The notes under the pieces are model-generated. The model saw only the letters and a list, made by a program, of their open reading frames with translations, did not search any database and had not been told where the DNA came from. A stretch of 64,000 bases of DNA from Datisca glomerata (lineage: Eukaryota > Streptophyta > Magnoliopsida > Cucurbitales > Datiscaceae). Made by a program: the position numbers and the translations under genes. Below are positions 43,340-54,296 of the stretch, piece after piece (the stretch's first letter is position 1; each line of letters begins with the position of its first letter). The DNA is taken from contig QANY01002308.1 of assembly GCA_003255025.1 (NCBI GenBank), positions 186,001 through 250,000 on the forward strand, read 5' to 3'.

Positions 43340-45495
43340 TGTTGGGGGTATACCCTCAAAGTATGTGTATTGACATTTTGAAATGAAATTTAAAGAGGAT
43401 TACATTTTTCTTATAATTGGTTTTTGAAATTATTGTTGAATAATTTATATAAATATATGAAAATTCTATATTCATTGATAAAACTATGATCTTGTATTAG
43501 TACGAGATGATTAAGATCATAGATAATGAATAAAATTGTCAGCAACATATTAAAGTATGTAATCTTTAATGAATGGTTGCTAGTACGGTTCACTAAGCAT
43601 TATGAATGCGTGTGATCTAGATCTGTATCATTGATGTGGATAAACATCTTAGTGAAAGTACTTTATATAATAAGATTATATATGACATGACGGATGTGAA
43701 TTAATATCTTTATTAACGTGCCGTTTATCATATATTTAATACACATCAATTCGATGATCATATGTAGATCAGTATGAATACTGAGTAGTCATGAACTCCT
43801 ATGCATGTCTGCTGGATCTTTTGATTCACTTGTTAAGGTCTGTTTGTTAATTATGCTAGTGACTTTTGTTTTAGAGATGCAGTGATGTGGATGGTTGGAG
43901 ATATGATCTTACAAGATTTTGAATCTAAGTTTTCCTAACGGATCGTATATCAGTTCCCTTAAATGTTAATTCTAAAATTGAATGGTTATTGAGCTTAAAT
44001 GATAAGAACATAAATTAGTCATGCACTAGTGCATTAATGGTACTTAGAGATCTAGAGGTAATTAGAAGGGTAAAATGGTAATTTTGACCAGTTCTAATTT
44101 ACGAATCAATAATTGGATGACAAAATTACATGAAATGATTATGTCAGTGGACTACATGAGAATACTCTATAAATACATTTTATAATCTCTAAGAGTGCAA
44201 TATTTATAGTGGAGTGATAATGGAATTAATAAATAAGATTATTTAATTAATAATCTGGTTTATTGGAGCTTAAGATTATAGGTACATGATCCCCAAGTCA
44301 CCTCTATACTGACTTGCAAAAAGAATTTTTATTCTAGGGCAAATACATGATTATAAGATAATTATGTGTGATTAATTAATTAAGAATTAATTAATTGAAT
44401 TATTTATATATTTATATATAATTTTTAGAAATTATATATATAAATAATTATCGAATTTTTTAATTATCAATAAAAGTGACAAAATATCTAATTTGTGAAG
44501 TTAGATAATGAAATTATTATTAGATAATAATTTAAATAAACTAAATCTGTTTTTTGTGAAATAACAAATAAGTTAGTTGATATGGATAATCAGATATGTT
44601 AATTTTGAATTAACTGATATCTAGATAATTATCTGATTAAAATAAATATTTAATTTTCAGTAATTACCACGTGTCAATCATTGATAGAGTATCAGAAATT
44701 GACATGGACTACTGTGGTGCCACATGACACGACAATAGTGAGTGTGTAATACTGTAGTGCCATGTGGCACTATAGTTGTGCACAATTACAGTGGGTCCCA
44801 CTATAATTGGTAATTTTATAATTAAATATTATTTTAGTTTATCCCTAAAAATATGATATGCCATTATCTAGAATATATACATATATTATTCTAATGGCAT
44901 TGGTTGTTAAACGAAGATGAGAGAATCAATTTATCAGATCATCAGTTCGTCAATCAAGAGTTGAATTGAGATCACGATTGGTGTCGGAGAGATTTTGTTC
45001 TGTGATTAAACGTTAATCAAATCTATAAAAGAATTATCATCACGTTCTTTTAGAAAATCATCTTACTAAAGTCATTCTCAGTAAATCTCTAGATCTCATG
45101 TGTTGAGAACATCTAGGGACTAAAAAATTATCTTGTAATATTCTACGTGCTCACACATGTCCTAGTGCGTTGAAGTTTGAGTTGAAAGATCTTAGTGTGG
45201 ATCTTGTAGTCTATTGATCGTTGGAACGATTTTGCGGGAACAAAGGATCGATCGATTTTTGCAAGGATACTTGATATAGAGTACAAGAGGTATATGATTC
45301 CTAACATTGTATGTTGTAGATTTAACTTATAAATATATAATGAATCCTGACTTATTAAAAAAATTTCAATAAAAGTTTTTATTTGACTATTGTTGCATTG
45401 CGCAAGTGTTGCTTTATTAAAAGATTCATTTTGTTTAATTTTTTAAAGGTCACACGCCTTCACGCTTTCGCGCACACATGCTGTGATGACCAGCA
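43340..45495 (+). repeat. 3' LTR of copia copy B (2156 bp)
   Basis: It starts TGTTGGGGG after the polypurine tract and ends CCAGCA at 45495 (CCAACA in copy A). It aligns with 6409-8543 except for an extra AT-rich stretch at about 44310-44480 ('ttgcaaaaagaattttt' and 'attaattaattaag') that the minus-strand LTR also has. Confidence 0.88.
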
Positions 45496-46060
45496 ATACC
45501 TCCAATGAAAGCGAGAATCCCCCGCTCATTTTTGATGACATGGACTTGGAGTTTGATGGGCGCCACAACAACGCCCTTGTCATCTCAATACAAGTTGTAA
45601 ATTGTTTGCTGAGAAGCGTGCTAATTGACGACAGGAGTGCCATCACTATTTTTCATCAATGAACACTTGAAAATATGTCTATAGGAGAACGACAGTTACA
45701 AGGTCCACCGTAGCTGCTGGTTGATTTTAACGGGACTGTGAGCGACTCAGAAGGGCTGATCAACCTTCCAGTCTGTGAGAACCATTCAATAAGCTCACCG
45801 AGTTTTTGGTGTTGGACACATCGTCTCATTACAATGCTATTTTGGGAAGAACCTGGTTACATGAGATGAAGGTAGTGCCATCCACCTACTACCAAGTGCT
45901 GAAATATCCATCTCCTGAAGGAATTAAAACTATAAGAGGGGACCTAACTGCCGCCCGGACCTGCACGATAACTAGAATTAGCAAGGAAACATAAAATGGG
46001 AAAAATAAAAAAGAAGCTGGTGGTTGCTGATGAACAATAACAATCATAGGAGGATGCGTA
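45496..46060 (+). pseudogene. Gypsy protease region (broken)
   Basis: 'NPPLIFDDMDLEFDGRHNN' and 'ALVISIQVVNCLLRSVLIDD' lead to the protease site, where the expected Asp-Thr/Ser-Gly is D-D-R (LIDDRSAITIF), a mutated active site. 45806-45994 gives 'HYNAILGRTWLHEMKVVPST' and 'KTIRGDLTAARTC', the flap and tail common in Tat proteases. A stop separates the two pieces at about 45660. Confidence 0.85.
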
Positions 46061-47580
46061 GGTGGGCCCGAGGTACGAAGTAGGAGAGGGAACCAAACCT
46101 ATTTGCTTAGATGACAAAACACAAAACATGACAAATATTGGAGCCCACTTGGAGAAAATGGAAAACGAAAGGTTAACTAACTTTCTACAGAGAAATAAAA
46201 AAAGATTTGCAACCACCGCTCAGGAGATGCCAGGTATACCGAAAAATATAATCTGTCATAAACTGAATACTAACCCTTCTGTTAAACCAGTGAAGCAGCG
46301 AAAAAGAAGTTTTGCACTAGAAAGAAACATGGCCATCAAAGAAGAAGTTGAGAAACTGCTAAAAACAGATTTTATCAGGGAAGTAAATTACCCAGAGTGG
46401 CTCGCTTACATTGTCAAGGTGACAAAGAAAACTGAGAAATGGAGGATTTGTGTAGACTTCACAGATCTAAAATAGGCCTACCCAAAAGGTGAATATCTGT
46501 TACCCAGAATAAATCAGATGGTCGACACTACCTCGGGACATGAACTTCTGAGCTTCATGGATTCCCTTTCAGGATATAATCAGGTGAAAATGTTGTAACC
46601 TAACCAAGAAAAAACGTCTTTCATAACTGAAGAAGGTACTTTTTGTATAAGGTAATGCCTTTTGGTTTAAAAAAATGTAGGTGCAACTTACCAAAGGTTG
46701 ATAAATAAAATCTTTCGAAAACAGATTGGGAAAACCATGGAAGTTTACTTGGATGACTTGCTGGTGAAGAGTCGTGAGAGGAAAGATCACATAAAAAACC
46801 TTGATGAGGCCTTTTTCCATCCTAAGAAAAAGTTCGATGAAATTGAATACAAAAAAATGCACCTTTGGAGTGGCATCCAGAAAATTAATCGGTCACTTTG
46901 TTACGCAGCGGGGAAATGAGGTCAACCTGGATCAAGTGAAAGCCATAATGGAGATGAAGTTCCTGCGAAACCAGAATGAAATACAAGGCTTAACAGGAAG
47001 GTTGGCAACATTGAATAGAATTCTTTTAAGATCAACCGACAAGTGTAAGCCATTCTTTGTAAAGCTGAGGAAGAATTCAGTAGACGGATGGGATGACGAG
47101 TGTGAGGAGGCTCTTAACAAGATAAAAGAATACTTGACAACTCCACCATTATTATCAAAACCAAAGTCAGGGGAACCTTTATACTTATACATAGCCGTCT
47201 CGTTGACCGTCGTCAGCGTTGTTTTGAGCAGAGAAGAAGAAAGGAAACAGAAGCCTGTATACTTCGTCAGTAAAAGTCTGGTAGAAACTGAAACTCATTA
47301 CAAAAGGATGGAAAAATTGATACTGGCCGTTGTGGTAGCTGCAAGGAAACTAAGGCCCTACATTCAGGCACATATCATGAAGGTGCTGATGGACTCACCA
47401 ATTAGAAGTCTCATGCATTCACCTGAAATTAGTGGAAAAATGGAAAAGTGGGCAATTGAGATAAGCTAATTAGAGATCCACTATGAGCCAAGAATATCTA
47501 TTAAAGGGCAAGCCTTGGCCGATTTTATGGAAGACTTTACTATTGACACCAAGGAGGAAGCAGAAAGTCAACAACAAGAA
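46061..47580 (+). pseudogene. Gypsy reverse transcriptase and first RNase H (broken)
   Basis: 46062-46475 gives the RT N-terminus ('VEKLLKTDFIREVNYPEWLA', 'KWRICVDFTDLK'). A stop in 'DLK-AYPKGEYLLPRI' (46474) and a frameshift near 46640 break it. The active-site strand at 46745-46760 reads Y-L-D-D ('MEVYLDDLLVKS'). 46801-47469 continues the thumb/RNase H ('NTKKCTFGVASRKLIGHF', 'GLTGRLATLNRILLRSTDKC', 'KPVYFVSKSLVETETHYKRM'). Overlapping frames at 46801-46919 show a one-base shift. Confidence 0.9.
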
Positions 47581-47940
47581 ATTGGAAGTGGAACGTGAGA
47601 GTTATACGTTGACAGAGCCTTAAACAATAAAGGACCCAGATCAGGAGTGGTGCTGCCGACTCCATTTGGTGAAACACCCGAACACTCCATCTCATTTTGG
47701 TTTAACGCCTCAAACAATGAAGCTGAATATGAAGCTATGATAGCCGGAATCACCCTGTTACAAGAATTAGAGGTAAATGAAATAAAATTATTTTATGATT
47801 CAATGTTGGTAGTAAAGCATGTAACAGGGGAGTTCGCACCGAAATATAAAAGAATGATTACTTACCTGCAACGGACAAAGGGACTGCTTAAACAAATAAA
47901 AAATTTCAAAATCCACCATATCCCAAGAACATAATACAGG
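47581..47940 (+). pseudogene. Gypsy second RNase H (archaeal-type)
   Basis: The reading 'LYVDRALNNKGPRSGVVL' and 'FNASNNEAEYEAMIAGITLL', then 'LFYDSMLVVKHVTGEF', matches the extra RNase H of Tat-lineage elements: the 'NNEAEYEA' box carries the catalytic Glu, and 'YDS' carries an Asp. The first Asp is in 'LYVDRA', normally 'VDGA'. A TGA lies just upstream (about 47597). The domain identifies the lineage even though the gene is dead. Confidence 0.88.
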
Positions 47941-49287
47941 CACACGGACGATTGGTAAATTTGGGGACTTCATTACAACTCCCACGAAAAAGAAGCGTAC
48001 CAGTTGAATTTCTGTAAAAACCAAGCATCACAGCCAAATAAGTAGTAGCAGTGGAAGTTGAACAGGAACTGAGTTGGTAGGACGACGTGATTCGTTGCTT
48101 AAAAGAAAGGATCTTACCTTGAGACAGACTCCATGCTAGAAAGATTCAACAACAGAATGCCAGATACTGCATAGTCAACGTTCATTGTATAAACGATCTT
48201 TTTCAGGGTCGTATCTGAAGTGCCTAAAGGAGAAGGAAACCCAATATGTGCCAGAAATTTATGGAGGGTGTACAAGAATCATACTTGGGGCAGATCTCTA
48301 GCCCACAAAGTGATAAATGAAGGATATAATTGGCCGAAAAGGCACCAGGATTCCAAATAATATGCGAAGAAGTGCGACAAGTGTCAATGATTTGATCCAT
48401 AATAAAGTTGGCCACAGGAGAACTCAACACCGTGACAAATCTTTGGCCATTCATGCAGTGAGCTCTAGACATCGTAGGGCCACTCCCCATGGCACCCGCT
48501 CAGAAACGCTTCATGCTGGTTGCCACAAACTACTTCACCAAGCGGATTGAGGAAGATGCCTTTGCTGGGATTCGTGAAGAAGAAGTAAGGGGATTTCTGT
48601 GGAAGAATATATTGTGTAGATATGAAATTCCTCGGGTCTTAGTAATTGACAATGAACTTCAATTTACTGGAAAGATGGTGAAGACTTTTTGAGAAGATCT
48701 ATAAATTACCAACTGATTCTTTACGCCTTACTACCCACAAGGAAACACAGAGGCTAAAAGGTCAAACCGAATCATACTTGACAACATGAAGAAACACCTA
48801 GAGTCAGCAAAAAGAAAATGGGTATAAGAATTACCAGCAATACTGTGAGTATATCAAACAACTCCTAAAGAGGGAACATGCGAAACACCGTTTGCCTTAG
48901 CCTACGGAATAGAAGCGATTATACCCGTGAAAATAGGAAATCCAACTCTCAGATCAGAACTAACTGAATACTAAAATGAAGATCTAATGAAAGGAAGTCT
49001 CGATTTATTAGAAGAAATGAGAGAAAAAAAATACTTGTACAAATAGTTAATTATAATAAAAAAGGAAAGCTTACTTTCAGAAAAGAACTAGAAGGCGGGA
49101 ATTCCAGGAAGGAGACTTAATTTTGAAGAAGACCTTTCAAACAAAATGAAAGTTTGGTCTATCTTGGGAAGGCCTTTTTATCATCAAAACAGTGGATGAA
49201 AGTGGCTACTATCACCTCCTGATAGAAGAGAGAGCAGAATTGGCAAAGCCCTGGAACGCTAGTTACCTTAAGAAATACTTCGTTTAA
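47941..49287 (+). pseudogene. Gypsy integrase region (broken)
   Basis: The Zn-binding part is barely readable (48120-48400). The core begins 'PMAPAQKRFMLVATNYFTKR' and 'ILCRYEIPRVLVIDNELQF' (48489-48692), which holds one Asp of the DDE triad. After a stop comes 'FTPYYPQGNTEAKRSNRIIL' with the Glu. 'CETPFALAYGIEAIIPV' and the final 'KPWNASYLKKYFV' before TAA at 49285-49287 are standard for plant gypsy integrases. Stops occur at 48690, 48826 and 48974. Confidence 0.88.
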
Positions 49288-49810
49288 ATTATTGAATATT
49301 ATAACAACATATAATTTCTCCCGTGATGGGAGATGTTTACTCTTATCCATTGCAAACCTGAAGTTTTTATTATTGTTGTTATTTTAAATAATTATTGTTT
49401 CATGACGGGAAACCACCAAGGCAGGGTCTTTGGACTCACCCTTGCGTCTAAAAGAATGTAATGTGTTGGGTTCATTTACTCTTCTTCTTGGGTAAGGAAT
49501 GGATTAATTTACTCTTATCGATTGCAAACCTTAATTAATGTGTTAATGTAATAGTAATCACATTCTAAGAGTTCTCTTTGGCATTCAAAGCGTAGAATGA
49601 GTGAGAGAATTTAGAACAATGAGAAGTAACATGCTAACTGAGTAGCTGGTACTAGAGTTAATTATTTCAGTAAAGTAAGATGGTTTTTATTTAGGTTTCT
49701 TATCTATCCATTTTTTTGTAGAAGTTCTTAATTTTACTGTAATTAATACACAGTTTATTAGAAAATCCTTTATATATGATTATATGCATGTCACAATCTA
49801 ATAGATATAT
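49288..49810 (+). other. Non-coding DNA between gypsy integrase and the cyclin-T exon
   Basis: 'tttactcttatccattgcaa' at 49336-49355 recurs with one change at 49507-49526. Bases 49640-49810 look like intron DNA (T-rich, ending 'caatctaatag' at 49793-49803). They could be the tail of a 5' UTR intron that came along with the cyclin-T exon. The left capture border is not visible by eye. Confidence 0.4.
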
Positions 49811-50037
49811 ATGGCTAGTATGTCACCTGGTGATTCATCACATCATGGAACGTGTGAAGGTGGCTCTTCCAGACATTCTGAGGAGAAGCTGGAGGATGGT
49901 GGTCGTTGGTACTTTTCTAGGAAGGAAATTGAAGAATATTCGCCATCAAAAGAAGATGGTATTGACTTGAAAAAAGAGAGTTATCTACGCAAGTCATACT
50001 GTACATTTTTACAAGATTTGGGCATGAGACTAAAAGT
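49811..50037 (+). pseudogene. Cyclin-T first coding exon, isolated gene fragment
   Basis: The ATG opens 75 codons plus two bases: [20 protein letters not shown], '[20 protein letters not shown]' and '[19 protein letters not shown]', followed by a GTGAGT donor at 50038. This is the N-terminus of plant cyclin T (CYCT1), the partner of CDK9-type kinases that phosphorylate RNA polymerase II. The frame is open and well kept. The next exon, which should begin 'PQVTIATA' in this family, is absent; 110 bases of intron-like DNA lead straight into gypsy repeat. It is therefore a captured or stranded exon, not a working gene. It must have been taken as DNA, since intron sequence is present. Confidence 0.85.
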
Positions 50038-50157
50038 GTGAGTATCTCTACTTATTTCTGAGACATTGTACTGCATTCCTAATATCCTTCATCTTTTGTT
50101 TTCCACGTATGGTGTTAATTCTTTCTTTCTTTCTTTCCCTTATTTTCTAAAAAAAGG

Positions 50158-50435
50158 GAGGTTGGCGGCCTAGATGCCTAAGCCCTTGAGAGCGAGAAAA
50201 ATATACTCTCTAAAATGTGGAAAAATGAGTAATGACCATGACCTGAAAGCCTAAGTCACCGAGGGCGGATAAAAAACCACTCTCTAAAATGGAAATCAGG
50301 TTGACGGTTTAGAAGCCTAAAGCCTTGAGAGCGGTGATGCCTTCTATCTAAAACCAAAAAACCAAAAAAAAAGGTCGGCGAACTAGATTCCTAAGTCCTT
50401 GAGTGTGGAAAAAATCTTCTCTTTAAAATGTGAAA
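50158..50435 (+). repeat. Tandem repeat of about 70 bp in the gypsy 3' region (four units)
   Basis: Each unit has 'cctaag-cctt-gag-g-g' followed by 'actctctaaaatg' and A-rich spacer. Units start near 50158, 50230, 50295 and 50372. Such 3' untranslated tandem repeats are common in Tat/Ogre-type elements. Confidence 0.7.
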
Positions 50436-52085
50436 AATAAACAAAGAGAGCTTAGGTGAAAAGCGCACAAGGGATGAAACAAAACGTAATAAGGAAAAAG
50501 GAAATTAACGAAAAGTGAAACCTAAAAGAAGATGGAAGTAGGAACCCTCATCTGTTTTGGGAAAGACTATAATTTTGAAAGTGGACAAACCGCTAAAAGC
50601 ACTGTAAGCGGTAATTCTTCAGGTTATTTTACTTAAATGACTGAAAAGTTGCTAAGGAAGATATACTTTAAAACCTTACGTCAGTAAAATTACCATATCC
50701 TAAATTGCAAAGGATAAGGCTAAGTACTATACTACCCGATAACTTACTTGGCTTAAGTACCCATGATTTAACTAATAAAATTGTTAAGTCCTAGTTTACT
50801 TATTGAAGTTTTACTAAACCTATTGTTAAATTTTTACTAAGTTAGACAAGCAAAATGATAAAAGTTCTTAAAGGGAAAAAATATCATCTCATTAAAGGAT
50901 AAAGAAAATTACAAAAAGGATCCTACAATGCTGGAAAAAGGAAAAGAGACAAATCACGCTTCACTCAGAGCAATTGAAAGCGGGAAACCAAAGAGGCAAA
51001 AGGTAGATAACCAAATCCTGCTTTACGGGAAAGATGTCAACAAGAATGGGAAACAAAGCACTCTCACAGGAAAAACATGCCTCTTTCTCTTGATTTAAAT
51101 AACATTATATATATATTTTTGTTATTTCCAAAGAAATGTAGGTTCTCGAGAAAAGATAAGATGATCTTCGTAAAGGTGCAAGAAAGTCGAAACTTCTCAT
51201 CATTACACATCAATAAATGAAACATTATTGTGTGTAACGGGGGCAGATGAATAGGTAAAAATCACTCAAAACACGTGTACAGAAAGAACGAATCCTAAGG
51301 AGACGCGTGGATCATAAACATGGCGAGATTGGAGGCTAGATGAGAAAAAACGTTGCACAAATAGATCATGACGTAAGTGAAAACACGAACGGGAATGCTA
51401 AATGGGAAGGAACATGAGAACGAAAAGGAGCATGGAAACGGAAAAAGCAGACTGGTCAACAAGAAAAAGATTGACGGATTACCCGTACCTCTAAAATGGG
51501 AAAAGGAACCTGAGACTCAGAGAATTATCATGAACAGGCAAGACACTCTCTGAATTGTGCAAGAATGGGAAAAGAAGGATAACAAGAAGAGCTTGAACAG
51601 ACGAAAGGGATCCGAAATGACACTCAAGTGACTGTGATTGATTAGGTGGCTGAATGACTTAGATAATACAGGAAATCACTAAGTGACTGTGACTGATTGG
51701 TGTTTGAACGGGACAGATGGGAAGTGAGGAAGGAAAATGGGCCTATACATAGTAGAATGATCTCCATGAACGAGTGTGATCTCTAGGTGTAATGAGTGCC
51801 TCCGAGACCATAGGGGGATGATAATGATTCTCCTCCCTTTCTATTGTTATTTTAATAAATTCATGCAATTTAGGAAGCCTATATAAGGCCAATGTATTAA
51901 ATGAAAAACGGACATTTAATATAACTTAAACAAATACAACCCATAACATTTACTCTTTACATTCTCTTATTCTTAAACTCCCTCTCTCACTCTCTCATTA
52001 ATACTTGTATAAATCTTTTATACACAATCCTTATCAACACTTTCTCCTTTGATCTCTATTCAACGAAAAAAAATCCTTTACAAGG
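50436..52085 (+). repeat. Gypsy 3' non-coding region and probable 3' LTR
   Basis: This is purine-rich, non-coding DNA. TATATAAG at 51880-51887 followed by CT-rich sequence (51960-52060) has the look of an LTR promoter and R/U5 end. The right border is placed near 52085, where composition changes. The left border of the LTR is unknown because no 5' LTR exists to compare. No gene is seen. Confidence 0.5.
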
Positions 52086-52873
52086 GGTATTGAACCACCT
52101 GGTCCATCTCATTCTTCTTCATGCAGTTTATGTAGCCTAAAGCATGAAGAAAATCGTCCCATGCAGTCCACATCATCTAGCTCTTTAATGACTCAACCTC
52201 CAATTCATCTCTCCCTATTGGCTGTCTAAGCATCTTAGACATCATAACAACAATTACATAAGGAGCCCTCTCATTGGTCACAATGGATTGAGCAATCATT
52301 TCCTAATGATTGGCAAAACTAATTTGAAACTCAACCACTGAAAGGAGAGGATAATATCTTATATTTTGTAAAATTTCTTTCTCATTTTTATCTATTATCT
52401 TCTTCTAGTATATATATTAAGAAGCTTTTGTACACTATGTAATCGATTGGAGAAATACTAGAAAGGGAAGCCTTATCATGATCTTCTTCCTCCTTTTCTC
52501 TCTGGACCTATTATTCAACTCTTTAAAATTTATTATTAGTGCAAGAATGAATTAGACTAATGAAAAGTAAGATTCCACAACTTGAGGGAAGGAAAATTAC
52601 AAACCGAAATATTTTCTAAAAAAAATACTCCCCAGTATTTTAAGGGAAAAAATACATGCACGCAAGAGTGTACGTGTGTAAGCTACTTTTGCATCTATTC
52701 TCAAAATTTTTGCAAAAATGGTTTGCAATTATTTACAATATTCACTATGGTAACCTTTTAATAAAATTTTCTTCTCCTATTCCCACCCACAAAGAAGAAA
52801 ACATCAAAACAAAAAGAAACTCAATTAATATAAATTCCTTAATTAAGTAACTAAATATTAACCTATTGAGTAA
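52086..52873 (-). pseudogene. Unidentified decayed coding remnant (52130-52335) in otherwise empty DNA
   Basis: The minus-strand reading from 52335 to 52110 runs 'EMIAQSIVTNERAPYVIVVM', 'MSKMLRQPIGRDELEVESLK' and 'MMWTAWDDFLHALGYINCMK', with two stops. The residue mix looks like real protein rather than noise, but I do not recognise the family. The remaining bases to 52873 are AT-rich without features, apart from the 3' flank of the metalloproteinase pseudogene. Confidence 0.35.
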
Positions 52874-53802
52874 TTAAACATTGTATAAAGCTCTAATCCC
52901 AGCAATATCATCACCATGCAATCCCTTCGAAACACTTTGAGCAATGCTAGGGAACATGATGACCCTTCAACAGAGCTATGTCCAAGGTCGAGAAGATGTC
53001 CAGTTTCATGAAGTGCAACTGTCTTCAAATCACATGCACCAGAAGTTGACCCTACAAACCAAGGCTCATCAGCATCGTGATGGAATCTACCATCAGTTGG
53101 TGAATAAGCATGAGCCAGTGTACCTCTAGATCCATCAAATGGAAACCCATCCCCATGATCACGCCTGTCAAAGCTTATTTTTATATATGCATTCTGGTAA
53201 TCTTGTGTTTGGGAAACCTGAAATGGGTGTTCCCTGCCCTTGTGTCAAATGCCCGTGAAACCGGGCTCATTGCTTCGGACGGAGTTCCTGGCAGGAATCC
53301 ATAGGTGAGTTGGTATTTGGAAGCTGGCCATCTTGGATTCCCATTAAAACATGAATAGTGAGAGACAATATGGAATAACCCACGCCCATGCCCGACTTTT
53401 CTTGCCTGACCTCATCCAGGTTGTGCCATTGATGATATCAACAACACCACAATGAGGCTTAGACATTTGGGACACAGTTTTTCCATCTAAAGTACCACTA
53501 GCATTGAGATGGAAATTTTGTTGGTAATTTTTAATGGCAGATTCTAAGAAATCGTCAAAATCATCATCTTGAGCATGAGAGTAATTCTTGGAGTAGCTTA
53601 AGTAGCCGAAATTCTCAAGCTACTTTTTGAGTTCATTGATGCCTTTGACATGATCACCCTCATGACATCCTTGGAGATGTATGAGAAAATCATATGGGGA
53701 TGTTATGTTTTCATGGGAATGTGATGAATGTGCTTTAGATTGACACAAGAAAATGAGGAGAGTGAATGTGAAGATCAATGGGAAAGCAAATTTTGATGCC
53801 AT
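52874..53802 (-). pseudogene. Matrix metalloproteinase (MMP, matrixin) pseudogene
   Basis: This one-exon gene, like other plant MMPs, starts with a clear signal peptide (MASKFAFPLIFTFTLLIFLC). The propeptide meets an in-frame TAG after 'INELKK' where family members have Tyr. The cysteine switch reads KPHCGVVD (usually PRCGVPD). Three later frame changes are needed to follow the catalytic domain, near 53370, 53225 and 52965. The zinc site reads H-E-T-G-H-L-L-D-L-G-H: all three His are kept but the second Gly is Asp. The end 'GDDIAGIRALYN' before the stop at 52874 is the normal MMP end. Plant MMPs are secreted or GPI-anchored extracellular proteases. With a nonsense codon, frameshifts and a mutated zinc motif, this copy is dead. 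Confidence 0.9.
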
Positions 53803-53879
53803 ATTGCTATTACGAATTGAAGAAGGTTAAGTAAACTGTTTGATGGATGTTGTGAATGAAATTAGCAAAATTTGAAGTC

Positions 53880-53887
53880 TATTTATA
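53880..53887 (-). promoter_or_regulatory. TATA box of the MMP pseudogene
   Basis: The minus strand reads TATAAATA 78 bases before the ATG. The promoter core is still intact although the gene is not, so a non-functional transcript is possible. Confidence 0.6.
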
Positions 53888-54296
53888 GAGGTGATTCGAA
53901 GAAACATTAGTGAAAGTTGATTAACTAAATGGGTTTGTGTCATATTCAATTGATTGGGTCTTAGCGATATGGTAATTGAGACTTTGAATAGTTCTCTCTG
54001 AGGGTCTAGAGAATTTTTGAGAATGCAGTCGAAAGACTGACTATCTAGAGAATTTTTGAGAATGCAGCTGAAAGACTAAGACTAACACATACTACACGTT
54101 TGTTTTGAAATTAGTGAAAAAAATTATTGAAAAGAAAAGTTTTTTAACACTTATTTTAAACTAAAAATAGGGAAACTTTACAATGCCGAGAATAATTTCC
54201 CGGTATTGATGTTGGGCCATTGTGGCCCTTAGATTACTTTTGAAGCAATCTAGGCCACACAAAATTCATCATGTAACATGTTTTTCTTTTTGAAGG
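53888..54296. other. Promoter flank and spacer
   Basis: It contains a direct repeat: 'ctagagaatttttgagaatgcag' occurs at about 54006 and again at 54043. There is no gene. 'ggccattgtggccc' at 54213-54226 is a short inverted repeat. Confidence 0.5.

Larger units (their letters stand above)
40137..45495 (+). mobile_element. Ty1/copia LTR retrotransposon, copy B (no 5' LTR, internal deletions)
   Basis: Copy B aligns with copy A from A's position 1050 onward: leader, gag, zinc knuckle and protease start. It then jumps at about 42570-42630 to the RT active-site region, losing integrase and the N-terminal half of RT. A second, smaller deletion lies in RNase H near 43085. The 3' LTR is complete. The 5' LTR is absent; minus-strand LTR sequence abuts its leader. 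The right end abuts a gypsy element at 45496. Confidence 0.88.
45496..52085 (+). mobile_element. Ty3/gypsy element, Tat-like (two RNase H domains), 5'-truncated
   Basis: The reading order is protease, RT, RNase H, a second RNase H, integrase. RT before integrase marks Ty3/gypsy, and the second, archaeal-type RNase H marks the Tat lineage. The 5' LTR and gag are missing: copy B's LTR abuts the protease region. After integrase (ending 49287) comes non-coding DNA with a captured cyclin-T exon, a roughly 70-bp tandem repeat, and an LTR-like 3' part with a TATA box (51880) ending near 52085. I could not fix the LTR start without the 5' partner. Confidence 0.82.

Noticed and set aside
49811..50041. 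A complete small cyclin-T gene
   Set aside because: Only exon 1 is present. The last codons before the TGA are the donor site read through, and none of the cyclin box helices is encoded nearby.
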